Below are positions 16,266-24,307 of a stretch of 64,000 bases of DNA, piece by piece; within the stretch, counting starts at the first letter, position 1, and each line of letters begins with the position of its first letter. A program made the translations under genes and the position numbers. Source of the DNA: Sphingobium sp. SYK-6. GTDB taxonomy: Bacteria > Pseudomonadota > Alphaproteobacteria > Sphingomonadales > Sphingomonadaceae. A model generated the notes under the pieces. That model was not told the DNA's origin and made no database searches. It worked only from the letters and a program-made list of their open reading frames with translations. The DNA lies in NCBI RefSeq assembly GCF_000283515.1, contig NC_015976.1, positions 806,001 to 870,000 on the forward strand, read 5' to 3'.

Positions 16266-19235
16266 CTAAACGGCTAAGGGCGAAAAGCTTCTTTCGCCTA
16301 TTAACCACTCACGAAACATAGTTGTCTCACCTGCGCGATCAGCAAATTCAAGAATTTCTTCCCCAATCTCCGGAGGGAGGAAGCGATCAAAAAGTTTGGA
16401 CCTCTTGTACATAACTTTTATCTTTTTGCTCCTACGGTATTTGGGGCGGCTGAGCTCATAGGGCTGCATCTCTTCTACGAACGTAAGCAGCACGATCAAG
16501 CATCTGATCCACAGTTTCGACCTACGATTAGGACGCTTCCGAGTGAGCATCGCCTCCCGGTATAATGCTCTCCAGGTCTCATCAATGATATCGTGGACTT
16601 CATGAATATATGTATTACTTACTACGACTGCGCTCGGGGTCACCGCTTTTTGGCAAATGGCGACGGAAAAAAGATCGAGTATCTCAAACTCAAGGGAACG
16701 ATTTTTTGAACTTAGATCAAATGACACATTTCTAGCAAAAATATATCTAAAATTATTATAGACCGAAGGCGCGAGTTCATCGGCATTCGCGTAAAACAAT
16801 TTTATTCCGTGAATATTCCAGATATCATGTAACCGATCACCATATATAATATAATATTTAATTGCAGAGACAGGCTCAATCAGAGCGTCTTCCCAAAAAT
16901 CGATCTTATACTTATTCTTAATGTGCGCAATCCAAGGCTCGCCCGCGGCAAGAGAATCATACGATCCCTTAAAGCGATACAGGCTGTCACGTTCCATCAA
17001 TATAGACTTGACCAGCGTCTTCCCATCATCGCCAGAACTGCAGAGATGATCGAAACGTCCAAATAAAACGTCGTCTGTTAATTTCGTCTTTCTGCGCCCT
17101 GATTTTGAGAGCACGGATAGCAATGAAGTGCTAGAGAAGCTGAAGCTCATAGCTAATTCGATAATGCTATCAATAATGAACTGAATAGCATTCTGATATT
17201 TTGGATCCGGTACAGGAAGGTACTCGAGCGCGCGACAGAAAAAAGAGATGAAATTGAGCTCTTCCACTGGTTGACGGCGGTGAGAGTTTAACAGCGCTAA
17301 TAAGCCATCCACGGCCTTCTCTGCTTTCGGGCCGCTGCTAGCTGCCATCTGCAAGGCCAAATGACTTACCACGTCCCACTGAGCAGCAATTGCCTTCGGA
17401 TAAAGTACTTCAAGCAAGCTAGCTACGCTCTCAGCCTCGGATTCAATTCGGCGAGCGACAAAATACTCCAAGAAAGTACGATGAGTGAATTTATAAATTT
17501 TCGGCCCAGCATCGCACATCACCCACGCTCTGCCGGTGATAAAATTGACGAGTGCTTTAGACGCAGCGACGGCTTTCGCCTGATCATTGTACCAATCTGA
17601 GAAGAATGAACGCAGATGGCCTAGAATCCACTCTTCGGTGACGCCGTCTTCCGATTCTGAATCTCCAAAAATTTTGACCGCTATAAACCCAAACAAATCT
17701 AGTAACTCGAAGTCATCCGGGTATTCAAATATTATGTCGCGTCTTTGGTCCCATTTCAAAAACAGTAGCTGAGAACATGCTTTATATATCTCCGGCCTAT
17801 TATTTGGTACATCTCCTCGCTCCATGAAGATGTAAACCATGAGGCCGAGAAGAAGCGGATTTCTTCTAAGATCTCGGGCATTAGATTCGGTTTGTTTTAT
17901 GAATACTGCTGCAAGTGCCTTTGGGTCTCGGTTCTGGCCGCCAATTGCTTTGATCAGTTTTTGAGCAAAAAGTTCAACTTCGTTAGGTGACAAGCGCGAC
18001 AAAATTACGGTTTGATACTCTTCGGCGAGTGGTGCGTCGACATAGCCAACTAAGCGCGAAGTAATCAGAGTTGCACAGCCTGCATATGCCGTGCAGAACC
18101 GCTCAATCTGGGAAACCATACTCTTTCGTCTAGCAACCTCTAAAACTTCATCGAGTCCATCAAATAACAGCAGAGCTTTTCCGGTAGTTAGTATTGTCAC
18201 AACAAATAATTCAGCGAGGTTTTTATCATTATCAAAAGCATCTTTGATATCGTCTACCATGTAATCTATTATTGAATAACTGGGGTTCTTTTTTTGATTA
18301 CTATCCAGGGTTCTGACAATAACCCGGATCGGCAATCTTATATCCCGGTCGTCCATCTTGTCGGCGTTGGAGTAAATGTCTAGAGTCAGTCGTTTTGCTA
18401 GATCGTAACATAGGTGCTGAGTTAATGTAGATTTTCCGCCACCTGGGTCGCCTAAGACGACGGCGCGTCGCAATGAGCGACGAAAATCAATCAGTTTTTC
18501 GCTTGGACCATCAGGGATATCTTCGCCAGAAGCCGGTAAATTTTCATGAGAAAACTTCTGAAGCCTTGCGGGTATAACTAGGCTTTTTATTGGAACTCTT
18601 TTTGTTCCTCGTTCTGTTTCAACTGGTATATCTCTGTTCAAGGCTTCTATAGATTTTGAAACTCTGAGGCGAGCTTCAATGAATTGTTCGGTCGTCAAAG
18701 CTTTTAGCGTTGAGGCCTGCTGAAGGGATGCTACTATCTTAGAAATCTCGCCCTTTATATCATCGTGCTGCTTTCTAATTATTTCTAGAAGAGTCGGATC
18801 CTTTACAGAAAAGTCGATATGACTTCGCAATGCTGCCACATACGAGCTAAATAATTTTTCACAAGGAAAAGGAAGAGGGGAAAAAGTCTCATAGATCAGC
18901 TTAAATGCTGGGTATAAGTCGTTTCCATCCCTGCCGAGTGAAATATAATTATAGAGAGTGGCAGGAATTGCACTTGACCGCAGTTCTATTAGAAATCGTT
19001 CTATGGACGTGGTGTAGGCCCCGAATTCCGTCGCTAGTACTTGCGTTAGGTCAGACATGGCCGATTCAAGTCGGCGACTTTGGTTGGTTTGCGCATGAGA
19101 ATGCGTACCAGAAGCGCCGGCGATGATCTCTTTTCTACGCTTATCGAGAGCCATGAAAGAGATGAAGGGCTTGCGCAAGCCTTCAAACAAGGCAGACGTC
19201 ACAAGGCCTGTCGCTAAGTCCGCGGGAAACGCCAC
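16266..19235 (-). CDS. NACHT-domain STAND NTPase (candidate antiphage defence protein)
   Basis: This large protein of about 989 residues has an N-terminal helical part (1-240), a NACHT NTPase with P-loop VLGDPGGGKSTL near residue 262 and Walker B LLLFDGLDEV near residue 356, then a winged-helix/helical part (KFTHRTFLEYFVARR near residue 590) and a C-terminal region with no recognised repeat, presumably the sensor. The preferred start is GTG at 19235, six bases after GGGAGG; a TTG at 19289 is possible but lacks a ribosome site. The gene is strikingly AT-rich with many ATA, AGA and TTA codons, unlike everything around it, so it is probably acquired. STAND NTPases of this kind are known to trigger cell death or growth arrest on phage infection; the trigger and effector here are unknown. 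Confidence 0.85.
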   Translation of the reverse strand: MAFPADLATGLVTSALFEGLRKPFISFMALDKRRKEIIAGASGTHSHAQTNQSRRLESAMSDLTQVLATEFGAYTTSIERFLIELRSSAIPATLYNYISLGRDGNDLYPAFKLIYETFSPLPFPCEKLFSSYVAALRSHIDFSVKDPTLLEIIRKQHDDIKGEISKIVASLQQASTLKALTTEQFIEARLRVSKSIEALNRDIPVETERGTKRVPIKSLVIPARLQKFSHENLPASGEDIPDGPSEKLIDFRRSLRRAVVLGDPGGGKSTLTQHLCYDLAKRLTLDIYSNADKMDDRDIRLPIRVIVRTLDSNQKKNPSYSIIDYMVDDIKDAFDNDKNLAELFVVTILTTGKALLLFDGLDEVLEVARRKSMVSQIERFCTAYAGCATLITSRLVGYVDAPLAEEYQTVILSRLSPNEVELFAQKLIKAIGGQNRDPKALAAVFIKQTESNARDLRRNPLLLGLMVYIFMERGDVPNNRPEIYKACSQLLFLKWDQRRDIIFEYPDDFELLDLFGFIAVKIFGDSESEDGVTEEWILGHLRSFFSDWYNDQAKAVAASKALVNFITGRAWVMCDAGPKIYKFTHRTFLEYFVARRIESEAESVASLLEVLYPKAIAAQWDVVSHLALQMAASSGPKAEKAVDGLLALLNSHRRQPVEELNFISFFCRALEYLPVPDPKYQNAIQFIIDSIIELAMSFSFSSTSLLSVLSKSGRRKTKLTDDVLFGRFDHLCSSGDDGKTLVKSILMERDSLYRFKGSYDSLAAGEPWIAHIKNKYKIDFWEDALIEPVSAIKYYIIYGDRLHDIWNIHGIKLFYANADELAPSVYNNFRYIFARNVSFDLSSKNRSLEFEILDLFSVAICQKAVTPSAVVVSNTYIHEVHDIIDETWRALYREAMLTRKRPNRRSKLWIRCLIVLLTFVEEMQPYELSRPKYRRSKKIKVMYKRSKLFDRFLPPEIGEEILEFADRAGETTMFREWLIGERSFSPLAV

Positions 19236-19274
19236 TTCATTCCTCCCTTTGTCAAACCTCTGTTGCCTTGGACT

Positions 19275-19290
19275 CTTGATCTTAATCAAG
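19275..19290. promoter_or_regulatory. Inverted repeat upstream of the NACHT gene
   Basis: CTTGAT-CTTA-ATCAAG forms a perfect 6-base-arm palindrome 40 bases upstream of the preferred start of the NACHT gene. It may be an operator. No regulator gene adjoins it. Confidence 0.3.
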
Positions 19291-19321
19291 CGAATTTAGC
19301 GTGCGGTACATCTCATACTGC

Positions 19322-19330
19322 CCGTTTAGG
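19322..19330. repeat. Inner 9-base inverted repeat, right copy
   Basis: CCGTTTAGG is the exact reverse complement of CCTAAACGG at 16265-16273, the bases covering the end of the NACHT gene. The two copies bracket the whole gene and its promoter, inside the TTGAGGATCT direct repeats. Confidence 0.3.
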
Positions 19331-19388
19331 TTAATAGATCAGGTGCCAGATGGGCTGCTGGCCGATATTCGGGTGAATGAATCCGGCC

Positions 19389-19398
19389 TTGAGGATCT
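19389..19398. repeat. 10-base direct repeat, right copy, flanking the NACHT gene
   Basis: Second copy of TTGAGGATCT (see 16209-16218). It lies just beyond the terminator of the Rieske gene, in a gap of about 270 bases between the NACHT start and the Rieske stop that otherwise holds only that terminator. Confidence 0.35.
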
Positions 19399-19422
19399 GG
19401 CCGGCGGAGTGGTCCCACCCGC

Positions 19423-19453
19423 AAAAAGCCCGGCCAGATCGCTCCAGCCGGGC
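19423..19453 (-). terminator. Rho-independent terminator of the Rieske oxygenase gene
   Basis: Read on the minus strand, the stem GCCCGGC/GCCGGGC with a 12-base loop is followed by five T, a standard intrinsic terminator. It starts 57 bases after the Rieske gene stop codon. Confidence 0.85.
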
Positions 19454-19509
19454 CAGTCTGATGCCGAGAGAGGTCGGCCGATCCGTCGTAAGTGCCCTTC
19501 GCGCCGCCC

Positions 19510-20784
19510 TCAGGCGTCGACATAGCCCTTGTTATCCTGGCTGATGCGCATCGCGTCCTGCTGCATCTTCAGCACGTGTTCGGGCTGGCCATATTGGAAG
19601 ATGAAGCGCTTGAGGTGCAGGGCGCCGCCGGCTTCGATCTCCTCGGCGGTCATGCCTTCCATCACGGCGTCGCGGTGGATGGTGGGCAGCGGAATTGCCT
19701 TGTTGATCGCGGGGTCGCGGATGATGGCCTTGGGGTCTTCGCCGCGGCTGATCTTCTCCATGTCGCGCAGGAACTGGCGGCGCATCATGCCGATGCCCTT
19801 GTCGCTGAGGCCGAGATTTTCCTGCGTGCGGTCCGAGATGGTGCCCTGGCCGATCCAGGCGACGAAATCCTGGTTCATCACATGGCTGGTGATCCACTCG
19901 CCTTGCGCGTCCTTGATCGGGCCATGCCAGACGGGGATGGACTCCTGCACATAGGGCTCGGCATCGCGCGGCACGCGGGTGAAGAACCAGCCGACGCTCA
20001 TCATCGTCTCATCGTCGATGGGCACGCGATATTCGAAATGGTCGCCCGTGAACATCGCATTGGGCCACAGGCAGGCGCGGCCGATGGTCCAGAGCGGATT
20101 GGTCTCGTCCGTGTCCTCGCGGATGCGGTTGTAAGTGAAGCCATAGTCATATTCGCGGAAGTCGATCTTGAGATGCTTGGGGCCATAGGGGCCGGTCTCG
20201 CCGCGCAGGCGCTTGCTCCAGTTGGCGTGCATCCACTCGAAATGGATCGGGTCCATCGAGTTTTCCTGCCCCTGCAGCCAGTTGCACGGCAGCACGGAAA
20301 TGACGATCTGGCGGAAGCCGTTCTTCCAGGAGAAGGGCTCCCAGTCCGGCAGTTCGGGCGCGGGGAGGGGGCCCATATAGGCCCAGAGCAGGCCGCCCAG
20401 CGCGCGCACGGGATAGGCCTTGATGCGGACCTTGTCCTTGTAACGCCCCTTGGGATTGGCGGTATCCTCGAAGGGCTGCTCGGTGCAGGCGCCCTGCGCA
20501 TCGAACATCCAGCCATGATAGCTGCAGCGCAGGCCATCCGCCTCCACCATGCCGCACGCCATGTCCGCGCGGCGATGGGGGCAGTGGCGATCCATCAACC
20601 CGTAATTGCCGGAGAGATCCTTGTAGAGGACGAGGTCCTCGCCCATCAGGCGGACCGGGCGCGTGGCCTTCGTCTCGAACTCGCTCTCGCCGCCGATCGG
20701 ATGCCAGTAGCGACGCAGCAATTCCCCCATGGGCGTCCCCGGCCCGACGCGCGCCAGCTTGTCGTTCTGCTCTGCGGACAGCAT
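19510..20784 (-). CDS. Rieske non-heme iron oxygenase, alpha subunit (phthalate dioxygenase/VanA type)
   Basis: This 424-residue oxygenase has an N-terminal Rieske centre with ligands in RHCPHRR and RCSYHGW (C-x-H ... C-x2-H), and a catalytic domain whose iron facial triad begins DPIHFEWMH. The start MLSAEQNDKLARVG at 20784 follows an AGGAGAGAGG site. Length and N-terminus (MGELLRRYWHPIG) match the phthalate 4,5-dioxygenase / O-demethylase group. No ferredoxin or reductase gene lies nearby, so electron supply must come from elsewhere. It is divergent from a MarR gene, with a palindromic operator between them. Hydroxylation or O-demethylation of an aromatic acid feeding the extradiol dioxygenase is the likely role. 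Confidence 0.9.
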   Translation of the reverse strand: MLSAEQNDKLARVGPGTPMGELLRRYWHPIGGESEFETKATRPVRLMGEDLVLYKDLSGNYGLMDRHCPHRRADMACGMVEADGLRCSYHGWMFDAQGACTEQPFEDTANPKGRYKDKVRIKAYPVRALGGLLWAYMGPLPAPELPDWEPFSWKNGFRQIVISVLPCNWLQGQENSMDPIHFEWMHANWSKRLRGETGPYGPKHLKIDFREYDYGFTYNRIREDTDETNPLWTIGRACLWPNAMFTGDHFEYRVPIDDETMMSVGWFFTRVPRDAEPYVQESIPVWHGPIKDAQGEWITSHVMNQDFVAWIGQGTISDRTQENLGLSDKGIGMMRRQFLRDMEKISRGEDPKAIIRDPAINKAIPLPTIHRDAVMEGMTAEEIEAGGALHLKRFIFQYGQPEHVLKMQQDAMRISQDNKGYVDA

Positions 20785-20845
20785 TGGCCTCTCTCTCCTG
20801 GCTGCTGGCGCCCTGCGCGGGCGCGTGTTTGTGTCGAACCATTTC

Positions 20846-20860
20846 GTTGTCATAGACAAC
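20846..20860. promoter_or_regulatory. GTTGTC-N3-GACAAC operator between the Rieske and MarR genes
   Basis: The perfect palindrome GTTGTCATAGACAAC sits 62 bases before the Rieske start and about 100 bases before the divergent MarR gene. Its position next to the regulator gene suggests that this MarR protein binds all copies of the motif in the window. Confidence 0.72.
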
Positions 20861-20960
20861 AAACAAGGTCAAGCCATGCCATCGTGTCTCGCGAGAATTG
20901 TTGTGCTCGCCAACATCCTCGCCCTATAGTGCCGCTCCACGCATGAGGGGGACTTATCCT

Positions 20961-21590
20961 GTGGCCACCCAGAAGGCCGATGCTGCGGTGAAGCGTCCGA
21001 ACTTCCGCAGCCTGATGACTTTTCGCCTGCACATGGTCGCAAGATTTTCTGAAGGTATTTCAGAGGATTATTATCGCAAGCATCTGGGGCTCTCGCTGCC
21101 GGAATGCCGGGTGATCGGTATCACCGCGAGCTATGGTTCGGTGTCGTTCAAGCAGGTGGCCGCCGACGCGCATCTGGAGAAAAGCTATGCGAGCCGGGTC
21201 GTCTCCTCGCTGGTCGACCGGGGCCTGATCGAGAAGCTCGCCAACCCCGCGGACAGCCGCTCCGTGCTGCTGCAGCTGACCGAATCGGGCCGCATGATTC
21301 ACGAGCAAACCTATGCGCTTGCGCTGCGTTTGAACGAGGTTCTGCAGGCGCCGTTCACGCGCGCGCAGGTGGATGCCTTCACGGCGTTCCTCACCACGCT
21401 CGACCAGCAGCTCAAGCGCGTGAGCGGCGTCGTCGAGGATGTGAGCGCCCTTGGCGCCATGCCGCGGCTGGAGATGGTGAGCGGCGGTGATCGGGAGGGG
21501 CGCCCGGCCGAGGAGACGCTGCCGCTGGATCGCGATTTCGCCCGGCGGCTGCATGATCTGCTCGGGCAATATCTGGCGTCCACGCCCTGA
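20961..21590 (+). CDS. MarR-family transcriptional regulator
   Basis: This protein of about 209 residues has a MarR winged helix: the recognition region VSFKQVAADAHLEKSYASRVVSSLVDRGLIEKL and the wing NPADSRSVLLQLTESG. A C-terminal tail of about 50 residues beyond the usual MarR length is Glu- and Arg-rich. The start is uncertain: GTG at 20961 lies 9 bases after GAGGGGG, while ATG at 20943 has no ribosome site. It is divergent from the Rieske gene with the GTTGTC palindrome in the shared promoter, and is probably the repressor of the dispersed sites at 11304, 20846 and 26063. The inducer is presumably an aromatic acid or thioester. Confidence 0.87.
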   Translation: MATQKADAAVKRPNFRSLMTFRLHMVARFSEGISEDYYRKHLGLSLPECRVIGITASYGSVSFKQVAADAHLEKSYASRVVSSLVDRGLIEKLANPADSRSVLLQLTESGRMIHEQTYALALRLNEVLQAPFTRAQVDAFTAFLTTLDQQLKRVSGVVEDVSALGAMPRLEMVSGGDREGRPAEETLPLDRDFARRLHDLLGQYLASTP

Positions 21591-21668
21591 TTTCCACGCT
21601 CGTACGAATAAGGGTTGTGGATTCAGGCAACAATATTCATGCTCCCCGCATCGTTGAGGGAGAAGGAT

Positions 21669-23120
21669 ATGAGCGAGGTGGACGGGCTCAACCGCTTGCA
21701 GTTTGCGGATGGTGCCGACGCGCATCTGATCGGCGGCCGGCCAGTGACGGGCAATGCAGGGTTCGAAGTGATCGATCCCGCCACAGGCCGCGCGTTCGCG
21801 CTGTGCCCCGATGCATCCCGCGCGGACCTGGATGCTGCCGTGGCCGCCGCGCGCGCCGCTTTCCCGGGCTGGGCCGCACGGAGTTATGAGGACAGGCGCG
21901 CGCTGATCGGGGCGCTGGCCGACCGGATCAGCGCGGCGGCGGACGATCTTGCGCCGCTGCTCACGCGGGAACATGGCAAGCCCCTTGCGCAGGCGCGCAT
22001 GGAACTGGCGGTCTCGGGCCATCACATGAAGCAGCTCTCCGCGCTCGACCTGGCTGACGAGGTGCTGCGTGACGATGAGCGCGGGAAAGTGGAACTGCGC
22101 TGGCATCCCCTCGGCGTCGTCGGCGCGATCGCACCCTGGAACTTCCCGATCGCGCTCGCCATGCACAAGGTCGCGCAGGCGCTCTACACCGGCAACACGC
22201 TGATCCTGAAGCCATCGCCCTACACGCCGCTCACCACGCTGGCGATCGGCCGTCTGGTGGCGGACCTGCTCCCCCCCGGCGTGCTCAACATCCTGGCCGG
22301 CGGCAATGACCTGGGCGCCTGGATGACCGCGCATGAGGGGATCGACAAGATCAGCTTCACCGGATCGGTGGCGACCGGCAAGAAAGTGATGGCCAGCGCC
22401 GCCGCCACGCTCAAGCGCATCACGCTGGAACTGGGCGGCAATGATGCGACGCTGGTGCTGGAGGATGCCGATCTCGATCTGGCGGCGGCCGGGGTGGCGC
22501 GCAGCGGCTTCTACAATTGCGGGCAGATCTGCATGGCCATCAAGCGCGTCTATGTCGCCGAGCCCGTGCGCGATGCGTTTCTCGGCAAACTCGTGGAGAA
22601 AGTTGCAGCCCTGAAAGTGGGCCCGGGCTCCACGCCGGGCATGGACATGGGGCCGATCCAGAACGGGCCGCAATATGAGAAGGTGAAGGCCTATCTGGAG
22701 GATGCCGTCGCCCGCCCCGGTGCGCAGGTGTTGACCGGCGGGAGCGTGCGCGGCGGGGAGGGATACTTCATCGAGCCGACCGTCATCGCCGGGCTGGACG
22801 AGACCGTGCCTCTGGTCTGCGAGGAGCAGTTCGGCCCGGTCATGCCCGTGCTCAGCTTCGCCAGCGAGGATGAAGCCGTGCAACGCGCCAACGCCACCCG
22901 CTTCGGCCTCGGCGCCTCCGTCTGGAGCGCGGACGAGACCCGCGCCCGCGCTGTCGCCGGGCAGCTGATGGCCGGCACAGTCTGGATCAACCGCCACGGC
23001 CTCAACGAGTCAGACGTGCCCTTCGGCGGCATGAAAGAGTCTGGCTATGGCCGCGAGCATGGCGTGTTGGGTATACGGGCCTATCAGGAACTGCAGGTGG
23101 TGAGCCGGCCGGTAGGGTGA
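21669..23120 (+). CDS. Aldehyde dehydrogenase (NAD(P)+-dependent)
   Basis: This 483-residue aldehyde dehydrogenase has the proton-relay motif GVVGAIAPWNFPIALAMHK near residue 150, the catalytic glutamate in LELGGND, and the nucleophilic cysteine in YNCGQICMAIKRVY. A GAGGGAGAAGG ribosome site precedes the ATG. The fingerprint resembles vanillin or succinate-semialdehyde-type dehydrogenases of aromatic pathways. It lies 78 bases after the MarR gene in the same direction and ends at a clear hairpin. Likely role: oxidation of an aromatic aldehyde released by the hydratase-lyase or thiolase-fold enzymes, to an acid. This is inferred from context. Confidence 0.92.
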   Translation: MSEVDGLNRLQFADGADAHLIGGRPVTGNAGFEVIDPATGRAFALCPDASRADLDAAVAAARAAFPGWAARSYEDRRALIGALADRISAAADDLAPLLTREHGKPLAQARMELAVSGHHMKQLSALDLADEVLRDDERGKVELRWHPLGVVGAIAPWNFPIALAMHKVAQALYTGNTLILKPSPYTPLTTLAIGRLVADLLPPGVLNILAGGNDLGAWMTAHEGIDKISFTGSVATGKKVMASAAATLKRITLELGGNDATLVLEDADLDLAAAGVARSGFYNCGQICMAIKRVYVAEPVRDAFLGKLVEKVAALKVGPGSTPGMDMGPIQNGPQYEKVKAYLEDAVARPGAQVLTGGSVRGGEGYFIEPTVIAGLDETVPLVCEEQFGPVMPVLSFASEDEAVQRANATRFGLGASVWSADETRARAVAGQLMAGTVWINRHGLNESDVPFGGMKESGYGREHGVLGIRAYQELQVVSRPVG

Positions 23121-23136
23121 GGGGGCTAACGCCCCC
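23121..23136 (+). terminator. Hairpin after the aldehyde dehydrogenase gene
   Basis: GGGGGC-TAAC-GCCCCC directly follows the stop codon. The stem is short but entirely G-C; no T-run follows. Confidence 0.6.
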
Positions 23137-23153
23137 GCGCGTAAACGTCACTC

Positions 23154-23182
23154 CCCGTTCGTGTCGAGCGAAGTCGAGACAC
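23154..23182. repeat. Short palindromic interspersed repeat typical of sphingomonads
   Basis: The segment contains GTGTCGAGCGAAGTCGAGAC preceded by CCCGTTC. Its arms GTGTC and GAC-AC pair around the GCGAAG centre. I recall this element as a very frequent intergenic repeat in sphingomonad genomes; a genome-wide count would confirm it. It lies between the aldehyde dehydrogenase terminator and the toxin gene. Confidence 0.5.
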
Positions 23183-23220
23183 CACAGTACCGCTCTGTCT
23201 TGAATATCCCTTGAGAAGTG

Positions 23221-23236
23221 ATATCTCATAAGATAT
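23221..23236. promoter_or_regulatory. Palindrome overlapping the toxin start codon
   Basis: ATATCT-CATA-AGATAT is a perfect palindrome whose last bases include the first two bases of the PIN toxin ATG. Such a placement is expected of an autoregulatory site bound by the antitoxin. Confidence 0.5.
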
Positions 23237-23660
23237 GCACCGGGTGGTACTCGATACCGATGTCATCGTGACGGCCCTGCGCAGTGCAGAAGGCGGCAGC
23301 AATGCCGTACTGCGCCACGCCGCCCTTGGCCGGTTGACGCCGCTGGTCACGCCAGCCCTGTTCCTCGAATATGAGGCGGTGCTCAAGCGTCCCGAGCAGC
23401 GGCTGGCCCACGGCCTCGGGCTGCGCGAGATCGACAGGTTTCTCGCCGCCCTCGCGAGCGCCAGCGAAGCGGTCGAGGTGAGTTTTCAGTGGCGGCCGCA
23501 ATTGAGCGACCCCAATGACGAGATGGTGCTGGAGGCAGCGGTGAATGGTCGCGCCGACGCGCTCATCACGCATAATGTGCGCGATTTTGTGAAGGGCGCG
23601 CAGCGGTTCGGCCTGCATGTGCTGCGGCCCGGAGACGTTTTGAAGGAGCTACGATCATGA
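23235..23660 (+). CDS. PIN-domain toxin of a type II toxin-antitoxin pair
   Basis: This 141-residue PIN nuclease-like protein has the acidic pocket residues expected of the family: VVLDTDVIVTALRS at the N-terminus, a glutamate in LFLEYEAVL, DPNDEMVLEAA near residue 96, and the terminal ITHNVRDF. Such proteins are metal-dependent RNases. The toxin gene precedes the antitoxin gene and overlaps it by 4 bases (ATGA), the reverse of the more common order. A palindrome overlaps the start codon. It sits in a patch of repeats and a duplicated fragment within the catabolic region, as expected for a mobile stability module. Confidence 0.85.
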   Translation: MHRVVLDTDVIVTALRSAEGGSNAVLRHAALGRLTPLVTPALFLEYEAVLKRPEQRLAHGLGLREIDRFLAALASASEAVEVSFQWRPQLSDPNDEMVLEAAVNGRADALITHNVRDFVKGAQRFGLHVLRPGDVLKELRS

Positions 23661-23902
23661 GCAAGGCATCCTACCCGCTCAAGCTGCCCGCCTCGGTGAA
23701 GGCTGCCGCCGCGCGCCTCGCCAAGGAGGATGGCGTGTCGCTCAACCAGTGGATTTCCGTCGCCATCGCGCAGAAGATCGGCGTGGTCGAGACGGCCTCC
23801 GATTTCCTCAAGCGCCGCGCGGGCAAGGCGCGCCCGGAGGATATGCTGCCCTTCCTCGACAACGCCAGGCGCGAGGCGCCGCCGAGTGGGGATGAGGTTT
23901 GA
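23657..23902 (+). CDS. Ribbon-helix-helix / HicB-type antitoxin
   Basis: This 81-residue protein opens with YPLKLPASVKAAAARLAKEDGVSLNQWISVAIAQKIG, a ribbon-helix-helix DNA-binding pattern as found in HicB-like antitoxins. The acidic C-terminal tail (RPEDMLPFLDNARRE) is the expected toxin-binding part. It starts within the end of the PIN toxin gene and has a GGAG ribosome site. It should neutralise the toxin and repress the pair through the palindrome at 23221-23236. Confidence 0.82.
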   Translation: MSKASYPLKLPASVKAAAARLAKEDGVSLNQWISVAIAQKIGVVETASDFLKRRAGKARPEDMLPFLDNARREAPPSGDEV

Positions 23903-24026
23903 GGCAATAGGGTTGTCCGTGCGGATACGCTGTCAATATCGCCAAAGCGAGGCGGCAGCGAGCGCATAGGTAACCAAGGTGCGTATCGTGCCAGCTTTCT
24001 GAGCTCGGATATTCCGGCTTGAACAG

Positions 24027-24155
24027 CGCCTGCCGTTTCTCCTCCCGATCACCCGCACCGCCTCGCGCAGCGCGTCGGCCAGCACCGGGTCGGCCACGCG
24101 CGTGGTCCACGCGCGTGAGGCTTCGGCAATCTTGCAGAAGTCGGCAGCGGCTCGA
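24027..24155 (-). pseudogene. Degenerate duplicate of the 3' end of the ThDP enzyme gene
   Basis: About 130 bases here closely match 24338-24470, inside the adjacent ThDP gene, in the same orientation. Read on the minus strand it encodes DFCKIAEASRAWTTRVADP, against DFCKIAQASRAWTARVADP in the intact gene. Small indels (two of one base and one of three) break the frame near the end. It lies in the 405-base gap between the antitoxin and the ThDP gene, which holds no intact gene. This is the remnant of a partial tandem duplication. Confidence 0.8.
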
Positions 24156-24170
24156 TTTTGCCCAGCTTTC

Positions 24171-24204
24171 CTCATTTGATAATCGTCCACGATCATCAAA
24201 TGAG
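24171..24204. repeat. Inverted repeat next to the duplicated fragment
   Basis: CTCATTTGAT and ATCAAATGAG form perfect 10-base arms around a 14-base centre. It lies at the boundary of the duplicated fragment and could be a hairpin or part of the element that caused the duplication. Bases 24156-24300 otherwise show only an open stretch ending FRELLDIAEGRDAF, which I do not recognise. Confidence 0.5.
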
Positions 24205-24307
24205 TTTGTTGTTGGGAAAACACACTTTTACGATCACCAAACCGGTCTGTTCCGCGAACTGCTTGATATCGCGGAAGGGCGCGACGCCTTCTAAGGGCGA
24301 GCGCCCG

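Noticed and set aside
19236-19289. TTG start 18 codons upstream for the NACHT gene
   Set aside because: The GTG at 19235 has a perfect GGGAGG at correct spacing, while the TTG lies within a palindrome and has none.
19492-20946. 484-codon frame antisense to the Rieske oxygenase
   Set aside because: Shadow of the Rieske gene; the Rieske and iron motifs are all on the minus strand.
21060-22997. 645-codon open frame antisense to the MarR and aldehyde dehydrogenase genes
   Set aside because: His/Arg/Gly-rich shadow translation of two well-supported genes.
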